Shown here: piece by piece, positions 38,175 to 46,261 of the stretch | How the letters are laid out: each line of letters opens with the position of its first letter | Position numbering within the stretch: the stretch's first letter is position 1 | NCBI RefSeq assembly: GCF_024734405.1 | Contig: NZ_CP059556.1 | Coordinates: 2,604,001-2,668,000 of the forward strand | Reading direction: 5' to 3' | From: Saccharopolyspora gregorii | GTDB lineage: Bacteria; Actinomycetota; Actinomycetes; Mycobacteriales; Pseudonocardiaceae | DNA length: 64,000 bases | Position numbers and translations under genes: made by a program | The notes under the pieces: generated by a model | The model's database searches: none | What the model saw: only the letters and a program-made list of their open reading frames with translations | What the model was told of the DNA's origin: nothing

Positions 38175-38924
38175 GTGGTCCGCATCGATCCGCACGAGCA
38201 CGGCGCGGCGTTGTTCGACCTCGACGGGGTGCTGACCGACACGGCCTCGGTGCACCGCGCGGCGTGGAAGCGGCTGTTCGACCAGTACCTGGCGGGTCGA
38301 GCGGAGCGTCCCGGCCCGTTCACCGAGGAGGACTACCTGTGCCACGTCGACGGCAGACCTCGGGACGACGGTGTGCGCGCATTCCTGGGATCCAGGGGGA
38401 TCGACCTCCCGGCCGGTTCCCCATCCGACCTTCCGGGGCGCGAAACGCTGGTAGGGCTGGGAAAGCTCAAGGACCGGTACTTCCGCGACGCGGTCGGCGC
38501 CCACGGCGCGCGTGTGCTGGACGGTGCGGTGGAGCTGGTCACGTCGTTGCGCGCGCGGCGCGTGCGGACGGCGGTCGTGTCGGCCAGCCGCAACTGCGCG
38601 CTGGTGCTGGACGGTGCGGGCATCACCGGGTTGTTCGACGTCTCGGTCGACGGCGTCGTGGCGGCGGAGCTGGGCCTGCGCGGCAAACCGGATCCGGCGA
38701 CGTACCTGGAAGCCGCCCGCAGGCTCGGGTGCGCTCCCCGGCGATCAGCGGTCCTCGAGGACGCGGCGGTGGGTGTCCGGGCCGGTCGTGCCGGCGGGTT
38801 CGGCCTCGTCATCGGCGTGGCCACCGCCGCGGACCCCGGATCCCTGCGAGATTCCGGCGCGGACGTGGTGGTGCGTTCGCTGCGCGAGGTAGCGGTGGTC
38901 GGCGCATCGCCTTGCGAGGGCTGA
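38175..38924 (+). CDS. Beta-phosphoglucomutase-like HAD hydrolase
   Basis: 249 residues from GTG 38175 (GGGGAG eight bases upstream; GTG 38169 is possible). HAD motifs: [10 protein letters not shown] (Asp 15, Asp 17), VVSASRN, and the late acidic pair in LEDAAVGV. The helical cap and the [10 protein letters not shown] stretch fit beta-phosphoglucomutase, which turns beta-glucose 1-phosphate into glucose 6-phosphate. That makes it the expected partner of the GH65 phosphorylase, here 3.3 kb away on the other strand with USP and ADH genes between. Confidence 0.82.
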   Translation: MVRIDPHEHGAALFDLDGVLTDTASVHRAAWKRLFDQYLAGRAERPGPFTEEDYLCHVDGRPRDDGVRAFLGSRGIDLPAGSPSDLPGRETLVGLGKLKDRYFRDAVGAHGARVLDGAVELVTSLRARRVRTAVVSASRNCALVLDGAGITGLFDVSVDGVVAAELGLRGKPDPATYLEAARRLGCAPRRSAVLEDAAVGVRAGRAGGFGLVIGVATAADPGSLRDSGADVVVRSLREVAVVGASPCEG

Positions 38925-38937
38925 GGATGCCGCCGTC

Positions 38938-39036
38938 CTCACCGGACCAGGGCGACCGGGCCACGTCGCGTGGTGCAGCATTCCGATGCCCACCGAGCCC
39001 ACCAGGGGCCGCTGAAGCCGCCGTTGCCGCGATGGC
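38938..39036 (-). pseudogene. Relic of a universal stress protein C-terminus
   Basis: On the minus strand, GHRGNGGFSGP, LVGSVGIGMLHHA and VALVR follow each other in shifting frames, matching the end of the USP at 29510-30325 (GHRGSGGFSGLFLGSV then LHHARCPVAVVR). At least two frameshifts and no upstream part: a decayed copy. Confidence 0.65.
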
Positions 39037-39051
39037 CCCGTCGCCCGCCTC

Positions 39052-39414
39052 CTCCCCGTCACCCGCGCCTGGGGTGAGGAAGCCCTGACCGCCCACCGGG
39101 CGTTCCACCGCGCCCTCTACGCCGCCTCGCACAACGACGTGCTGATCCGGATGCTCGACGACGTCTGGGACAAGTCCGACCGCTACCGGCGGATCGGGCT
39201 GGAACTCCCGCCCGGCGACGAACCCCGCACCCGCGACCACCGCGAACACCACGAGCTGTGCGACCTCATCGCCGCCGCCGATGCGCCTGGAGCGCGCGAG
39301 CTCATGCGCGCGCACATCGAGCGCAGCCTCACCGGCTCCGCCATCGACGCCCTCGAACGCCGGGAACGCCGGGAACGCCGCAGCTTCCCGGAAGCGGGCT
39401 CCGAAGCCAGCTGA
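39052..39414 (+). pseudogene. GntR-family regulator relic (FCD ligand domain only)
   Basis: An open frame with no proper start reads LTAHRAFHRALYAASHNDVL, WDKSDRYRRIGL and REHHELCDLIAAADAPGARE, the FCD effector domain of GntR regulators. The His and Asp of the metal site are there, but the winged-helix half is absent and USP debris lies directly upstream. A short downstream ATG frame (39139) covers part of it and would lack DNA binding. Confidence 0.6.
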
Positions 39415-39537
39415 TACCGGCGCCGAATCCCGGTATCACGCGCCTTCTTCGTTGCAGGTCAACGACCTCGGTGGCCTGATCACGGCCGGATGCGTGCGCA
39501 TGTGGCCTTCGGACGTGCTGGAATCAGGCTTGTCCCC

Positions 39538-40641
39538 TCACCGCGTGCTCCGGCCGAATTGCGTTGCCAGGAAGGCGGTCTGGTCGCGCACCGCGTGCTC
39601 GAACAGGTCGCCCACGTAGATGTCGAAGTGGTCGCCCTCGTAGCGGCCGACCTGCACGTGGTCCTGTCCGGCGGCGAGCCGGGCTGTGGTGTCGGCGGGT
39701 GCGGCCCGGTCGTCCTCGCACACGCACAGCAGGGTGGGCGCGGTGATCTTCGGCAGGTCCTTTCCCGGCCGGTACAGCGGTAGCCGCAGCGCCAACCGGG
39801 CCGCGACCCCGTTGGCGCTGTCGGCCCCGCCGTCGGGTCCTTTGAGGACGCCCCAGAGGGTGTCGCGGCCGACCCCCGTGTCAGCGGGCCGGAAGGGATC
39901 GCCACCGGTCTCGACGTTCTTCGACAGCTCCCTCCCCAGCGACGACATCTTGGTCACGGCCGCGGAGGTCCGGGGGGAGAGCCGGGTTCCCGGGGGCAGC
40001 AGCCGCGAGGCTTCGGCGATCGTGGTCGGCGACACGAGGTAGGCGGGCATCCACCACACGCCCACCACCGGAGCGAGCACCGGCTTCGCGCCGAACAAGG
40101 ACCCCACGGTGTCGAGCACCCCGGCGGCGATGAGCCACAGCATGCTCAACGGTGAGCTGCGGAGACGTGAGAACAGCGAAGCCGGGCCGTCGGTGAACGG
40201 GCACTGGGCCACCACAGCGGCCAGCTGGTGGTCCTCACTCGCGATCCGCAGCGCATGGCCTCCGCCGAACGAGGTTCCCCACACCGCGATCCGATCGGTG
40301 TCGACGCCTGGCAGCGACCGGCCGAAGGCCAGTGCGGCTCGCCAATCGTCGAGCTGATCATCGATGTCGAGCAGCTGTCGCGGCGAGCCCTCGCTGGCCC
40401 CCAGGTACCGGTAGTCGAACACCAGCACCATCCAGCCCTGCTCGGCGAACCGCTCCGCGAACGCGTCCAGCCGCCACTCCCGCACCGCGCCGAGTCCGTG
40501 CGCCATGACCACCAGAGGTCGCGGTCCGCCCGCTTCGGCAGGGGTGTACAGCCACGCCGCGCACTGCCGGCCACCGGACTCGAACCGGACATCGCGCCGC
40601 GTGGTGGCAGCGCCCGGGTGCTGGCCTGGTGTCGTCTCCAT
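39538..40641 (-). CDS. Alpha/beta hydrolase
   Basis: 367 residues from ATG 40639-40641, preceded by GAGGGGC; an upstream ATG at 40680 has no such site and lies inside an operator. Nucleophile elbow GTSFGGGH, oxyanion region VMAHGLGAVREW and the late acid/His pair (CEDDRAAP, GDHFDIY) are present. Resembles the acetylxylan-esterase/DUF1100-like group of actinomycete hydrolases. It diverges from a TetR regulator whose three operator-like sites fill the gap. Confidence 0.85.
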   Translation of the reverse strand: METTPGQHPGAATTRRDVRFESGGRQCAAWLYTPAEAGGPRPLVVMAHGLGAVREWRLDAFAERFAEQGWMVLVFDYRYLGASEGSPRQLLDIDDQLDDWRAALAFGRSLPGVDTDRIAVWGTSFGGGHALRIASEDHQLAAVVAQCPFTDGPASLFSRLRSSPLSMLWLIAAGVLDTVGSLFGAKPVLAPVVGVWWMPAYLVSPTTIAEASRLLPPGTRLSPRTSAAVTKMSSLGRELSKNVETGGDPFRPADTGVGRDTLWGVLKGPDGGADSANGVAARLALRLPLYRPGKDLPKITAPTLLCVCEDDRAAPADTTARLAAGQDHVQVGRYEGDHFDIYVGDLFEHAVRDQTAFLATQFGRSTR

Positions 40642-40668
40642 CGCCCCTCCTCGGAGGTCCTCACCTAT

Positions 40669-40685
40669 CTTGATCGCCATTCAAG
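40669..40685. promoter_or_regulatory. TetR operator-like site 1
   Basis: CTTGA, seven bases, TCAAG: perfect 5-base arms. 28 bases before the hydrolase start. Same layout as the next two sites. Confidence 0.7.
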
Positions 40686-40708
40686 AACGGAGGCGAGGCT
40701 ACGATCCT

Positions 40709-40725
40709 CTTGAACGGGAGTCAAG
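40709..40725. promoter_or_regulatory. TetR operator-like site 2
   Basis: CTTGA, seven bases, TCAAG, exactly 40 bases after site 1 (about four helical turns, same face of the DNA). Confidence 0.7.
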
Positions 40726-40837
40726 AAGTGGTGCGCTCGGAACCTGCGCCCGGTGTGGGCGGCAGCGGGTGGCGTGACGGAAGCCGGCGGGGCGCCTCCT
40801 GCTGCTCAGCGAAGCGGCGAGGCAAGGTTGGCGGGTT

Positions 40838-40854
40838 CTTGAACACCTGCCAAG
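40838..40854. promoter_or_regulatory. TetR operator-like site 3
   Basis: CTTGA, seven bases, CCAAG, one mismatch from sites 1 and 2, ending eight bases before the TetR start codon. Fits autoregulation. Confidence 0.55.
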
Positions 40855-40862
40855 ATGCCCGG

Positions 40863-41429
40863 ATGGCTCGTAACCGCCGCCCGGTCCCCAAGGAGCAGAA
40901 ACGCGACGAGCTGCTGGCCGCTGCAGCGCGACTGCTCGTGATCGACGGCTACGAGGCCACCTCGATGAGCCGGCTCGCCCAGCACGCCGGTGTCGCCCCG
41001 AACACGCTCTACTGGTACTTCCGCGACAAGGACGAACTGCTCGTGGCCGTCGCCGACCGCTACTTCCAAGCGCTGCTGCACGAGCACGCCTCGCTGGCGG
41101 ACCGTCCGCTCGCCGAGCAGTTCCGCTGGTTGATCGAGAGGCTGCGGCCGGTCAAGCACCTGGTCGCCACGGTGCACAACCGGGTCGCCGTCTCGGAGTC
41201 GGTCCGCGAGTGGCACACCGGCTTCCACCGGCGCTTCGAGGACCTCTTCGAGCGACAGCTCGCCGACTCCCTGACCGCCGAGCACCGCACCGCGCAAATC
41301 GCTGCCGCGACCTTCGTCCTCGAAGGCGCGATCACCCACAGCATCGACGAGGCCACCACGGAACAACTCTGCGAGATCACCGCCGATCGCCTGCACCGGG
41401 CGGCCGAGGCGGAGCGATCTAGGAAGTGA
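40863..41429 (+). CDS. TetR-family transcriptional repressor
   Basis: 188 residues from ATG 40863. N-terminal HTH (MSRLAQHAGVAPNTLYWYFRDKDELL) and an all-helical ligand domain. It faces the alpha/beta hydrolase gene across three CTTGA-N7-TCAAG type sites and probably represses both. Confidence 0.9.
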   Translation: MARNRRPVPKEQKRDELLAAAARLLVIDGYEATSMSRLAQHAGVAPNTLYWYFRDKDELLVAVADRYFQALLHEHASLADRPLAEQFRWLIERLRPVKHLVATVHNRVAVSESVREWHTGFHRRFEDLFERQLADSLTAEHRTAQIAAATFVLEGAITHSIDEATTEQLCEITADRLHRAAEAERSRK

Positions 41430-41526
41430 CGCGGCAGGGGTCTGCTGCTGGGAGCTGGAGCGGTATCGGGGCCGCGCCGAGCATTCGCTGCCATGCGGGT
41501 CGGAATGTCGGCTCCCTGCCGGCTGT

Positions 41527-42375
41527 TCAGGTGACGATGTCGGCGAGCCGGGTGATCTCGTCGGGGTCGTCGGTGGCGGGAACGAAAATGATCTCGTCGA
41601 CACCGAGGCCGGTGTAGACGGTGATGGTCTGCTCGATCGTCTCCCTGGTGGTGCAGAGCACCGCGTTGGTGGCGATCTCCTTCGGGGCCAGCCGGTAGAA
41701 GTCCTGGATGTTCGCCCGTCCGGCCTCGGTGTCGCCCAGTGCGAAGTAGGCGAGCACGACGAGTTTCGGGGCGCCCTGGCGGCCTGCCTCCTGCCAGGCC
41801 CGCTTCGCCGCCTCGAAGCGCGGCGCCGTCATGGCCGGCGGCAGCGAACCGCCGATGTAGCCCTCGCCCCAGCGCACCATGCGGTCCAGCGCGCGAGCGG
41901 TGTACCCGCCGAACAACATGGGGACCCGCCGGGTACCCGATGGCACGGCTGGGTTCGGTCCGTTGCCGACCGGGGCGCCGGCCCAGACCTCGCGGTAGGT
42001 CGCCAGGTCGGATTCCAACCGCGCGCCGCGACCGTGCAGCTGGTGCCCGGGCACGGTGAACTCGTCTTCGCGCGAGCCGACGCCGACGCCGAGCGTGAGA
42101 CGGCCGCCGGAAACACCGTCGATGCCCGCGATCTCCTTGGCCAGCAAGGCACCAGGCCACGTCGGGGCCAGCAGGACCGCGCTGAGCAGTCCGATCGTGG
42201 TGGTCGCCCCCGCCGCGGCCGCGAGCGCGACGGTGTCACTCACGCCCGGGTACGCGTAGCGCCCGGTCGTGGCGAGGGTGGAGAACTCCGCTTCCTCAGC
42301 CCGCGCGGCCCAGCGCGGAATGGTCGATGCGGTGACATCACGCACCTGATTCGGAAGTCCGATGCCGATCTGCAC
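41527..42375 (-). CDS. LLM-class (F420-dependent-type) oxidoreductase
   Basis: 282 residues from GTG 42373-42375, preceded by AGAGAGG. Luciferase-like barrel: IGIGLPNQ at the start, GRLTLGVGVGSREDEF in the middle and FGGYTARALDRM further on. Actinomycete members mostly use F420, some FMN. Third gene of a minus-strand run with the epoxide hydrolase (35-base gap) and the SRPBCC protein. Confidence 0.88.
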   Translation of the reverse strand: MQIGIGLPNQVRDVTASTIPRWAARAEEAEFSTLATTGRYAYPGVSDTVALAAAAGATTTIGLLSAVLLAPTWPGALLAKEIAGIDGVSGGRLTLGVGVGSREDEFTVPGHQLHGRGARLESDLATYREVWAGAPVGNGPNPAVPSGTRRVPMLFGGYTARALDRMVRWGEGYIGGSLPPAMTAPRFEAAKRAWQEAGRQGAPKLVVLAYFALGDTEAGRANIQDFYRLAPKEIATNAVLCTTRETIEQTITVYTGLGVDEIIFVPATDDPDEITRLADIVT

Positions 42376-42410
42376 AGCGATTCCTCTCTGCGGTTGGGGC
42401 GATCCGCCGG

Positions 42411-43565
42411 TCAGGGCGTGCCAGGAAGGGAGCGGAAGAATTCCCGGACGTCGGCGATGAGCACCTCCGGTGCTTGCAGGGCGGGGAAGTGCCCGCCCTG
42501 GTCGTGCTCCCGCCAGCGTGTGACCACATTGGACAGTCGTGCCAGGTCCTGGATGGCGTTGTCCCCGGGGAAGTTCGCCACCGCCGTCGCAGCGCCCGAT
42601 GGCGACGGCCTCCCCGCCAGCAGCTCGGCTCCGGCCTCGAAGTAGAGGCGTGCCGCCGAGCCCGCGGTCCTGGTCAGCCAGAAGATGGTGACGTTGGTCA
42701 GGATCGCGTCCCGGTCGACGGGGGTCTGCTCGGTCTGCTCGGGGTCGTAGTCGACGAACCACTCCAGGTTCCAGGCCAGCTGCCCGACCGGCGAGTCGTT
42801 GAGCGCGTAGGCGATCGTCTGCGGGCGGGTGCTCATCTCGTGCAGGTAGCCCGAGCGCCCGTACCACCACCGCTCGTGGGCGAGCGCCCGTTCGCGATCG
42901 GCTTCGCCGAGCAGTTCACGTTCGTCGGGGGACATGGGCCAGGCGGCGAAGGCCAACGCGTTGACGTGGACCCCGATCACCCGTTCACCGGCCACCCGAC
43001 CCAGCTCGGGTGCGATGAGGCTGCCGAAATCCCCGCCCTGGACCGCGTAGCGCTCATACCCCAGCCTGCTCATCAGCTCGGCCCAAGCGCGGGCGGTGCG
43101 GTGGACACCCCAGCCGCGCTCGTGGGTCGGACCGGAGAAGGCGTACCCGGGCAGCGAGGGCGCGACTACGTGAAAGGCCGCGGCAGGGTCGCCGCCGTGT
43201 GCGCGGGGATCGGTCAGCGGTCCGAGGATGGCGTGGAAGTCGGCGACCGTGCTGGGCCACCCGTGCGTGATGATCAGGGGCGTCGCGTCCGGCTCGGGCG
43301 AGCGGACGTGCAGGAAGTGGATGTTCTGCCCGTCGAGCTCGACGGTGAACTGCGGGTGCGCGTTCAGCGCGGCCTCGTGAGCTCGCCAGTCGTAGCCCTC
43401 GCGCCAGTGATCGGCCAGATCCCTCAGCCATGCCTTGTTGACGCCGTAGGACCAACCGGCGCCGGGCAGCTCATCGGGCCAGCGGGTGCGGTCCAGCCGC
43501 TCTGCCAGGTCCACGAGGTCTTCGTCAGGGATGTTGATCCGGAATGGGCGAGGTTCGGATGCCAT
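42411..43565 (-). CDS. Epoxide hydrolase (EHN-type)
   Basis: 384 residues. N-terminal EHN domain (FRINIPDEDLVDLAERLDRTRWP), then an alpha/beta-hydrolase domain with HGWPST, nucleophile Asp in QGGDFGS and the terminal His in DQGGHFPAL. It opens epoxides to diols by an alkyl-enzyme ester. In the MarR-controlled run with an LLM oxidoreductase and SRPBCC protein, it suggests a detoxification role (inference). Confidence 0.92.
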   Translation of the reverse strand: MASEPRPFRINIPDEDLVDLAERLDRTRWPDELPGAGWSYGVNKAWLRDLADHWREGYDWRAHEAALNAHPQFTVELDGQNIHFLHVRSPEPDATPLIITHGWPSTVADFHAILGPLTDPRAHGGDPAAAFHVVAPSLPGYAFSGPTHERGWGVHRTARAWAELMSRLGYERYAVQGGDFGSLIAPELGRVAGERVIGVHVNALAFAAWPMSPDERELLGEADRERALAHERWWYGRSGYLHEMSTRPQTIAYALNDSPVGQLAWNLEWFVDYDPEQTEQTPVDRDAILTNVTIFWLTRTAGSAARLYFEAGAELLAGRPSPSGAATAVANFPGDNAIQDLARLSNVVTRWREHDQGGHFPALQAPEVLIADVREFFRSLPGTP

Positions 43566-43817
43566 TCGACTCTCCTGGGTTGTGAAGTCCGCACTGCGGC
43601 GGCAAACCGCGGACGGTGGTGTTGGGCGCGCGGCGAAGGTGCGACCCTGCGCGTGGAGAATTCAGCGACATGTGAACAGCGGGGAGAACATGTCGCAGTG
43701 GTGAGATGCCGCGGCAATGCGAGTGCCCGGGTGATCGTGCGGCGATGTGGCCGGCCGTCGGCCGCAGGTCGAGCTGCTGGTCGGCGAGTCGGGTGGGGTC
43801 GGCCCGGCTAGCGGGGT

Positions 43818-44270
43818 TCAGGCGCCGTTCTCGACCAGTGCCTTGAGCCGCGGCAGGGTCTTCTCGATGCCCTCGGCGTTCCAGCGGGGCCACGGTGTGC
43901 GCACGAGTAGTCCGCGGACCGGCGAGGTGGTGAGGTCGCAGGTCTCGGTCACCCGCGTGTCGCCGTCGACCTCGTCGAGTTCGTAGCGCCAGCGGTGCTT
44001 GCCGGGGTGGCACCACGCGATGCGCCGATCCGCCTCGAACTCGACGACCGTGTTGACGATCCGGTAGTGCACGCCGAACAGCTTCATGGCTGTCTTGAAC
44101 GTGTCGCCCAGGTTCAGCCGGACCGGGCCCGAGACCGTGTTCCGCACGGTGCCCGAACCGTCGAAATCGGCGTGGCGGTGCGGATTGGCGAGTGCGGAGA
44201 ACACCGCCGAGGGTGGTGCGGCGATGATGATGTCGCGCGAGATCAGAAGTGGGCGGGGTGCGGAGGGCAT
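43818..44270 (-). CDS. SRPBCC (START-like) family protein
   Basis: 150 residues from ATG 44268-44270 with GGAGAA upstream. Pattern IIIAAPPSAVFSALANPHRHADFDGSG then RWRYELDEVDGDTRVTETCDL is the polyketide-cyclase/AHSA1-like helix-grip fold, which binds a hydrophobic ligand. First gene after the MarR palindromes on the minus strand; 252 bases without a gene (43566-43817) separate it from the epoxide hydrolase. Confidence 0.85.
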   Translation of the reverse strand: MPSAPRPLLISRDIIIAAPPSAVFSALANPHRHADFDGSGTVRNTVSGPVRLNLGDTFKTAMKLFGVHYRIVNTVVEFEADRRIAWCHPGKHRWRYELDEVDGDTRVTETCDLTTSPVRGLLVRTPWPRWNAEGIEKTLPRLKALVENGA

Positions 44271-44310
44271 TCGGTTCTCCTGGTTCACCTGTTGCGAGCC
44301 GAAGCGCTCA

Positions 44311-44330
44311 CATGACAACATATTGTCATG
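44311..44330. promoter_or_regulatory. MarR operator-like palindrome over the start codon
   Basis: CATGACAA CATA TTGTCATG: perfect 8-base arms. Its last three bases are the ATG of the MarR gene, so binding would block both promoters and the start. Confidence 0.75.
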
Positions 44331-44810
44331 TCCGACAAGCTAGCGAGACGACAACATGTTGTCAAGAGCGGTGATCAAGCATGCGATGCCTACGCCGCAC
44401 TGGTCGACCAGGTCGGCAGGCTCGCCGACGTCGTCGAGGCGGTCGGCAACGGCATCGCCCGGCCCACCGGTCAGAGCTTGGCGCGTTGGCAGGTCCTGGC
44501 CGAGGTCGAGCACGAAGCCGCCCCGGTGGGGGCCATCGCCTGCCGGCTCGGCCACACGCGCCAGGGCGTGCAGCGCGTCGCGGACCTGCTCGTCGAGGAC
44601 GGCCTCGCGTGCTATCGGCCCAACCCCGCGCACCAGCGGGCCAAGCTGCTCGAAGTCACCCCGACCGGCCGCGCCGCCCTGCACAGGATGCAGGCGGCCT
44701 ACACCCACCTGGCCCTGCGCACCACCGAAGGCCTCGACCCGGAACGGCTCGACCTCGCACGCGAGACCCTCGGCGAACTACAGCGCCGCCTCGAATCCGA
44801 GCTGCCCTGA
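44328..44810 (+). CDS. MarR-family transcriptional regulator
   Basis: 160 residues. Winged helix in the middle (VGAIACRLGHTRQGVQRVADLLVEDGL, then NPAHQRAKLLEVTPTG). Start ATG 44328 lies inside one palindrome and a second one (44350-44363) falls in codons 8-12, so tight self-repression is likely. It diverges from the SRPBCC/epoxide hydrolase/LLM run. A slightly later start cannot be excluded. Confidence 0.88.
   Translation: MSDKLARRQHVVKSGDQACDAYAALVDQVGRLADVVEAVGNGIARPTGQSLARWQVLAEVEHEAAPVGAIACRLGHTRQGVQRVADLLVEDGLACYRPNPAHQRAKLLEVTPTGRAALHRMQAAYTHLALRTTEGLDPERLDLARETLGELQRRLESELP
44350..44363. promoter_or_regulatory. Second MarR operator-like palindrome, inside the coding region
   Basis: GACAACATGTTGTC, perfect 14-base palindrome sharing GACAACAT with the site at 44311-44330; centres are 36 bases apart. 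Confidence 0.7.
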
Positions 44811-44867
44811 CCTGTCGGCGCCCCGGGCGCGCATGCCGGAGACCGGCGGTTGCGCCGCGTGTACTTC

Positions 44868-45492
44868 TCAGCCGCCGAATACCACCTCGATGTCCGCCGC
44901 CGCGTAGTTGGCGGCGTAGGAGCGCTGCGGGCGGGGCCGGGTGTGGTGCTCCTGGAGCTTGTCGAACATGTCCTTCTCCCGAACGGTCAGGTAGCGGCCC
45001 GCTGGCGTGCCGCAGGATGGCCTGGACGTCGGGAAGGGCATCTCCGCGTCGGCCATCCGGGTCGACGCCGTGTGCCGCACGTCGTGCAGAGGTTCGTGCC
45101 CGGCTTTTCGTTGGCCCGCTGGAGAATTCGTCGCATCGGCCGATGCGACACCGGCCGCGCCTCGTCCGCCACAACGGCTCGTCAGGACCGGGTATCCCAT
45201 CCGCCGTCCAGGTGTAGCGCGGCAGGTTCCGGATCGCCTCCGGCGATACCGGAACCGCTTGGCGCAGTCGGGTGCCCTTGGGTACCCCGTACACCCGAGC
45301 CCCGGCCCGGTCCACGTCGCCGATGGTCACGCCCAGCAGCTCACTGGCCCTGACTCCACTGGACGCACAACAGCGCCCGGTCCCGGTCGCAGGTCATCGC
45401 CGGATCGCAGCGCGCGGTCCCAGTCGCGCAGGTATCCGGACCACGTCGGGGACAGTTCCCCGGTGAGCCGACCAAGATCGAGAACGGGCATC
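44868..45492 (-). pseudogene. Degenerate tyrosine-recombinase (integrase) gene
   Basis: Starts well at ATG 45490-45492 (LDLGRLTGELSPTWSGYLRDW) and ends in a typical actinomycete integrase C-terminus (RSYAANYAAADIEVVFGG). Between, pieces jump frames: ASELLGVTIGDVDRAGARV, then LHDVRHTASTRMADAEMPFP and ILRHAS and RYLTVREKDMFDKLQEH. Part of the core-binding domain is missing, and at least three frameshifts occur. It lies beside a tRNA-Pro fragment, as integrases of integrative elements do. Confidence 0.8.
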
Positions 45493-45562
45493 GGAAACCT
45501 CCGAAGTCAAGTGGTCCAGCAACGGCGTGCTCGACTTCGAAGAACCGACCAAGATCATGAAA

Positions 45563-45600
45563 AGAGGGCCTTCGCAGTGTCTGACCTGCGAAGGCCCTCT
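45563..45600. terminator. Strong hairpin next to the tRNA fragment
   Basis: AGAGGGCCTTCGCAG, eight bases, CTGCGAAGGCCCTCT: perfect 15-base stem, 6 bases past the 3' end of the tRNA-Pro fragment on the minus strand. It looks like the terminator of the former tRNA gene. Confidence 0.75.
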
Positions 45601-45606
45601 AGACCG

Positions 45607-45648
45607 TCGGGACGGCGGGATTCGAACCCACGACCCCTTGACCCCCAG
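45607..45648 (-). other. 3' half of tRNA-Pro(GGG), probable attachment site of an integrated element
   Basis: Read on the minus strand: anticodon loop CTGGGGG (anticodon GGG), one side of the anticodon stem TCAAG, variable loop GGGTC, T arm GTGGG-TTCGAAT-CCCGC and acceptor half CGTCCCGA. The other half is missing: the bases before the loop do not pair with TCAAG, and no D arm is present. Such 3' tRNA halves are what tyrosine integrases leave at one border of an element. An intact copy should sit at the other border, outside this window. Confidence 0.7.
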
Positions 45649-45666
45649 GGGCGCCCGTGAATTGGC

Positions 45667-45903
45667 GTGACCTGCGGAAATGGAGAATCTGCTGGTGTAG
45701 CGGTGTCGTTGGGCGTTGTTCGGTGTGCTTGTGGTCGGTTCGGTTGTGCCGGTTCCTCCCGTTTTCCTCCCGATGTTGTGGTCAAAACCGGTTGTGGGAA
45801 GGCAGATCTGGTTGTCGAGTGTTCGGTTCACCAGGCGGTGGGGTGGGCGCGTAGGCGGCGTGCGAAGGCTGCGGCGGGGGTGTCGTGGTTGAGGATGAAG
45901 TCG
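45667..45903. repeat. About 240-base direct repeat, copy 1
   Basis: Imperfect copy of 48799-49055. It contains the last codons (minus strand) of the 85-residue protein found whole at 48980-49237, cut off where a transposase fragment begins. The two copies flank the STAND gene. Confidence 0.8.
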
Positions 45904-45917
45904 TCGCGGAACAGACC

Positions 45918-46149
45918 GTAACGGGGCTACGACCACGACAAGTACCGCAACCTGTTGCGACAACGGGGAATCCAGCCCTTGATCAGCCGCCGAGGCACCC
46001 GCAACAACAACCAACCCGTCCGCTGGGCCGTTGAGCAAACCCTCGCGCTACTGCACCAGTGCCGCCGCCTGGCCGAACGCTGGGAACGCCGCACCGACAT
46101 CTACCACGGCTTCCTCACCCTCGCCTGCGCGCTCATCACTTGGCTCTGA
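45918..46149 (+). mobile_element. IS5-type transposase, C-terminal fragment
   Basis: About 75 codons: YDHDKYRNLLRQRGIQPLI, RWAVEQTLALLHQCRRLAERW and DIYHGFLTLACALITWL. This is the end of the DDE domain with its final Glu (VEQT) in IS5-family transposases. No N-terminal part or inverted repeat is seen. Confidence 0.75.
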
Positions 46150-46261
46150 CACCCACCCCAATTACGTTAGGAGCTCGAAGGCCGTGCCGTCAGGTGGCCA
46201 GATGGTCCTCGTTGTTGATCTGACACATGCCGGGGAGCCGGCGAAGGCATACTGTCGTGTG

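Noticed and set aside
45607-45648. A functional tRNA-Pro gene
   Set aside because: Only the 3' half is present; no D arm or 5' acceptor strand pairs with it.
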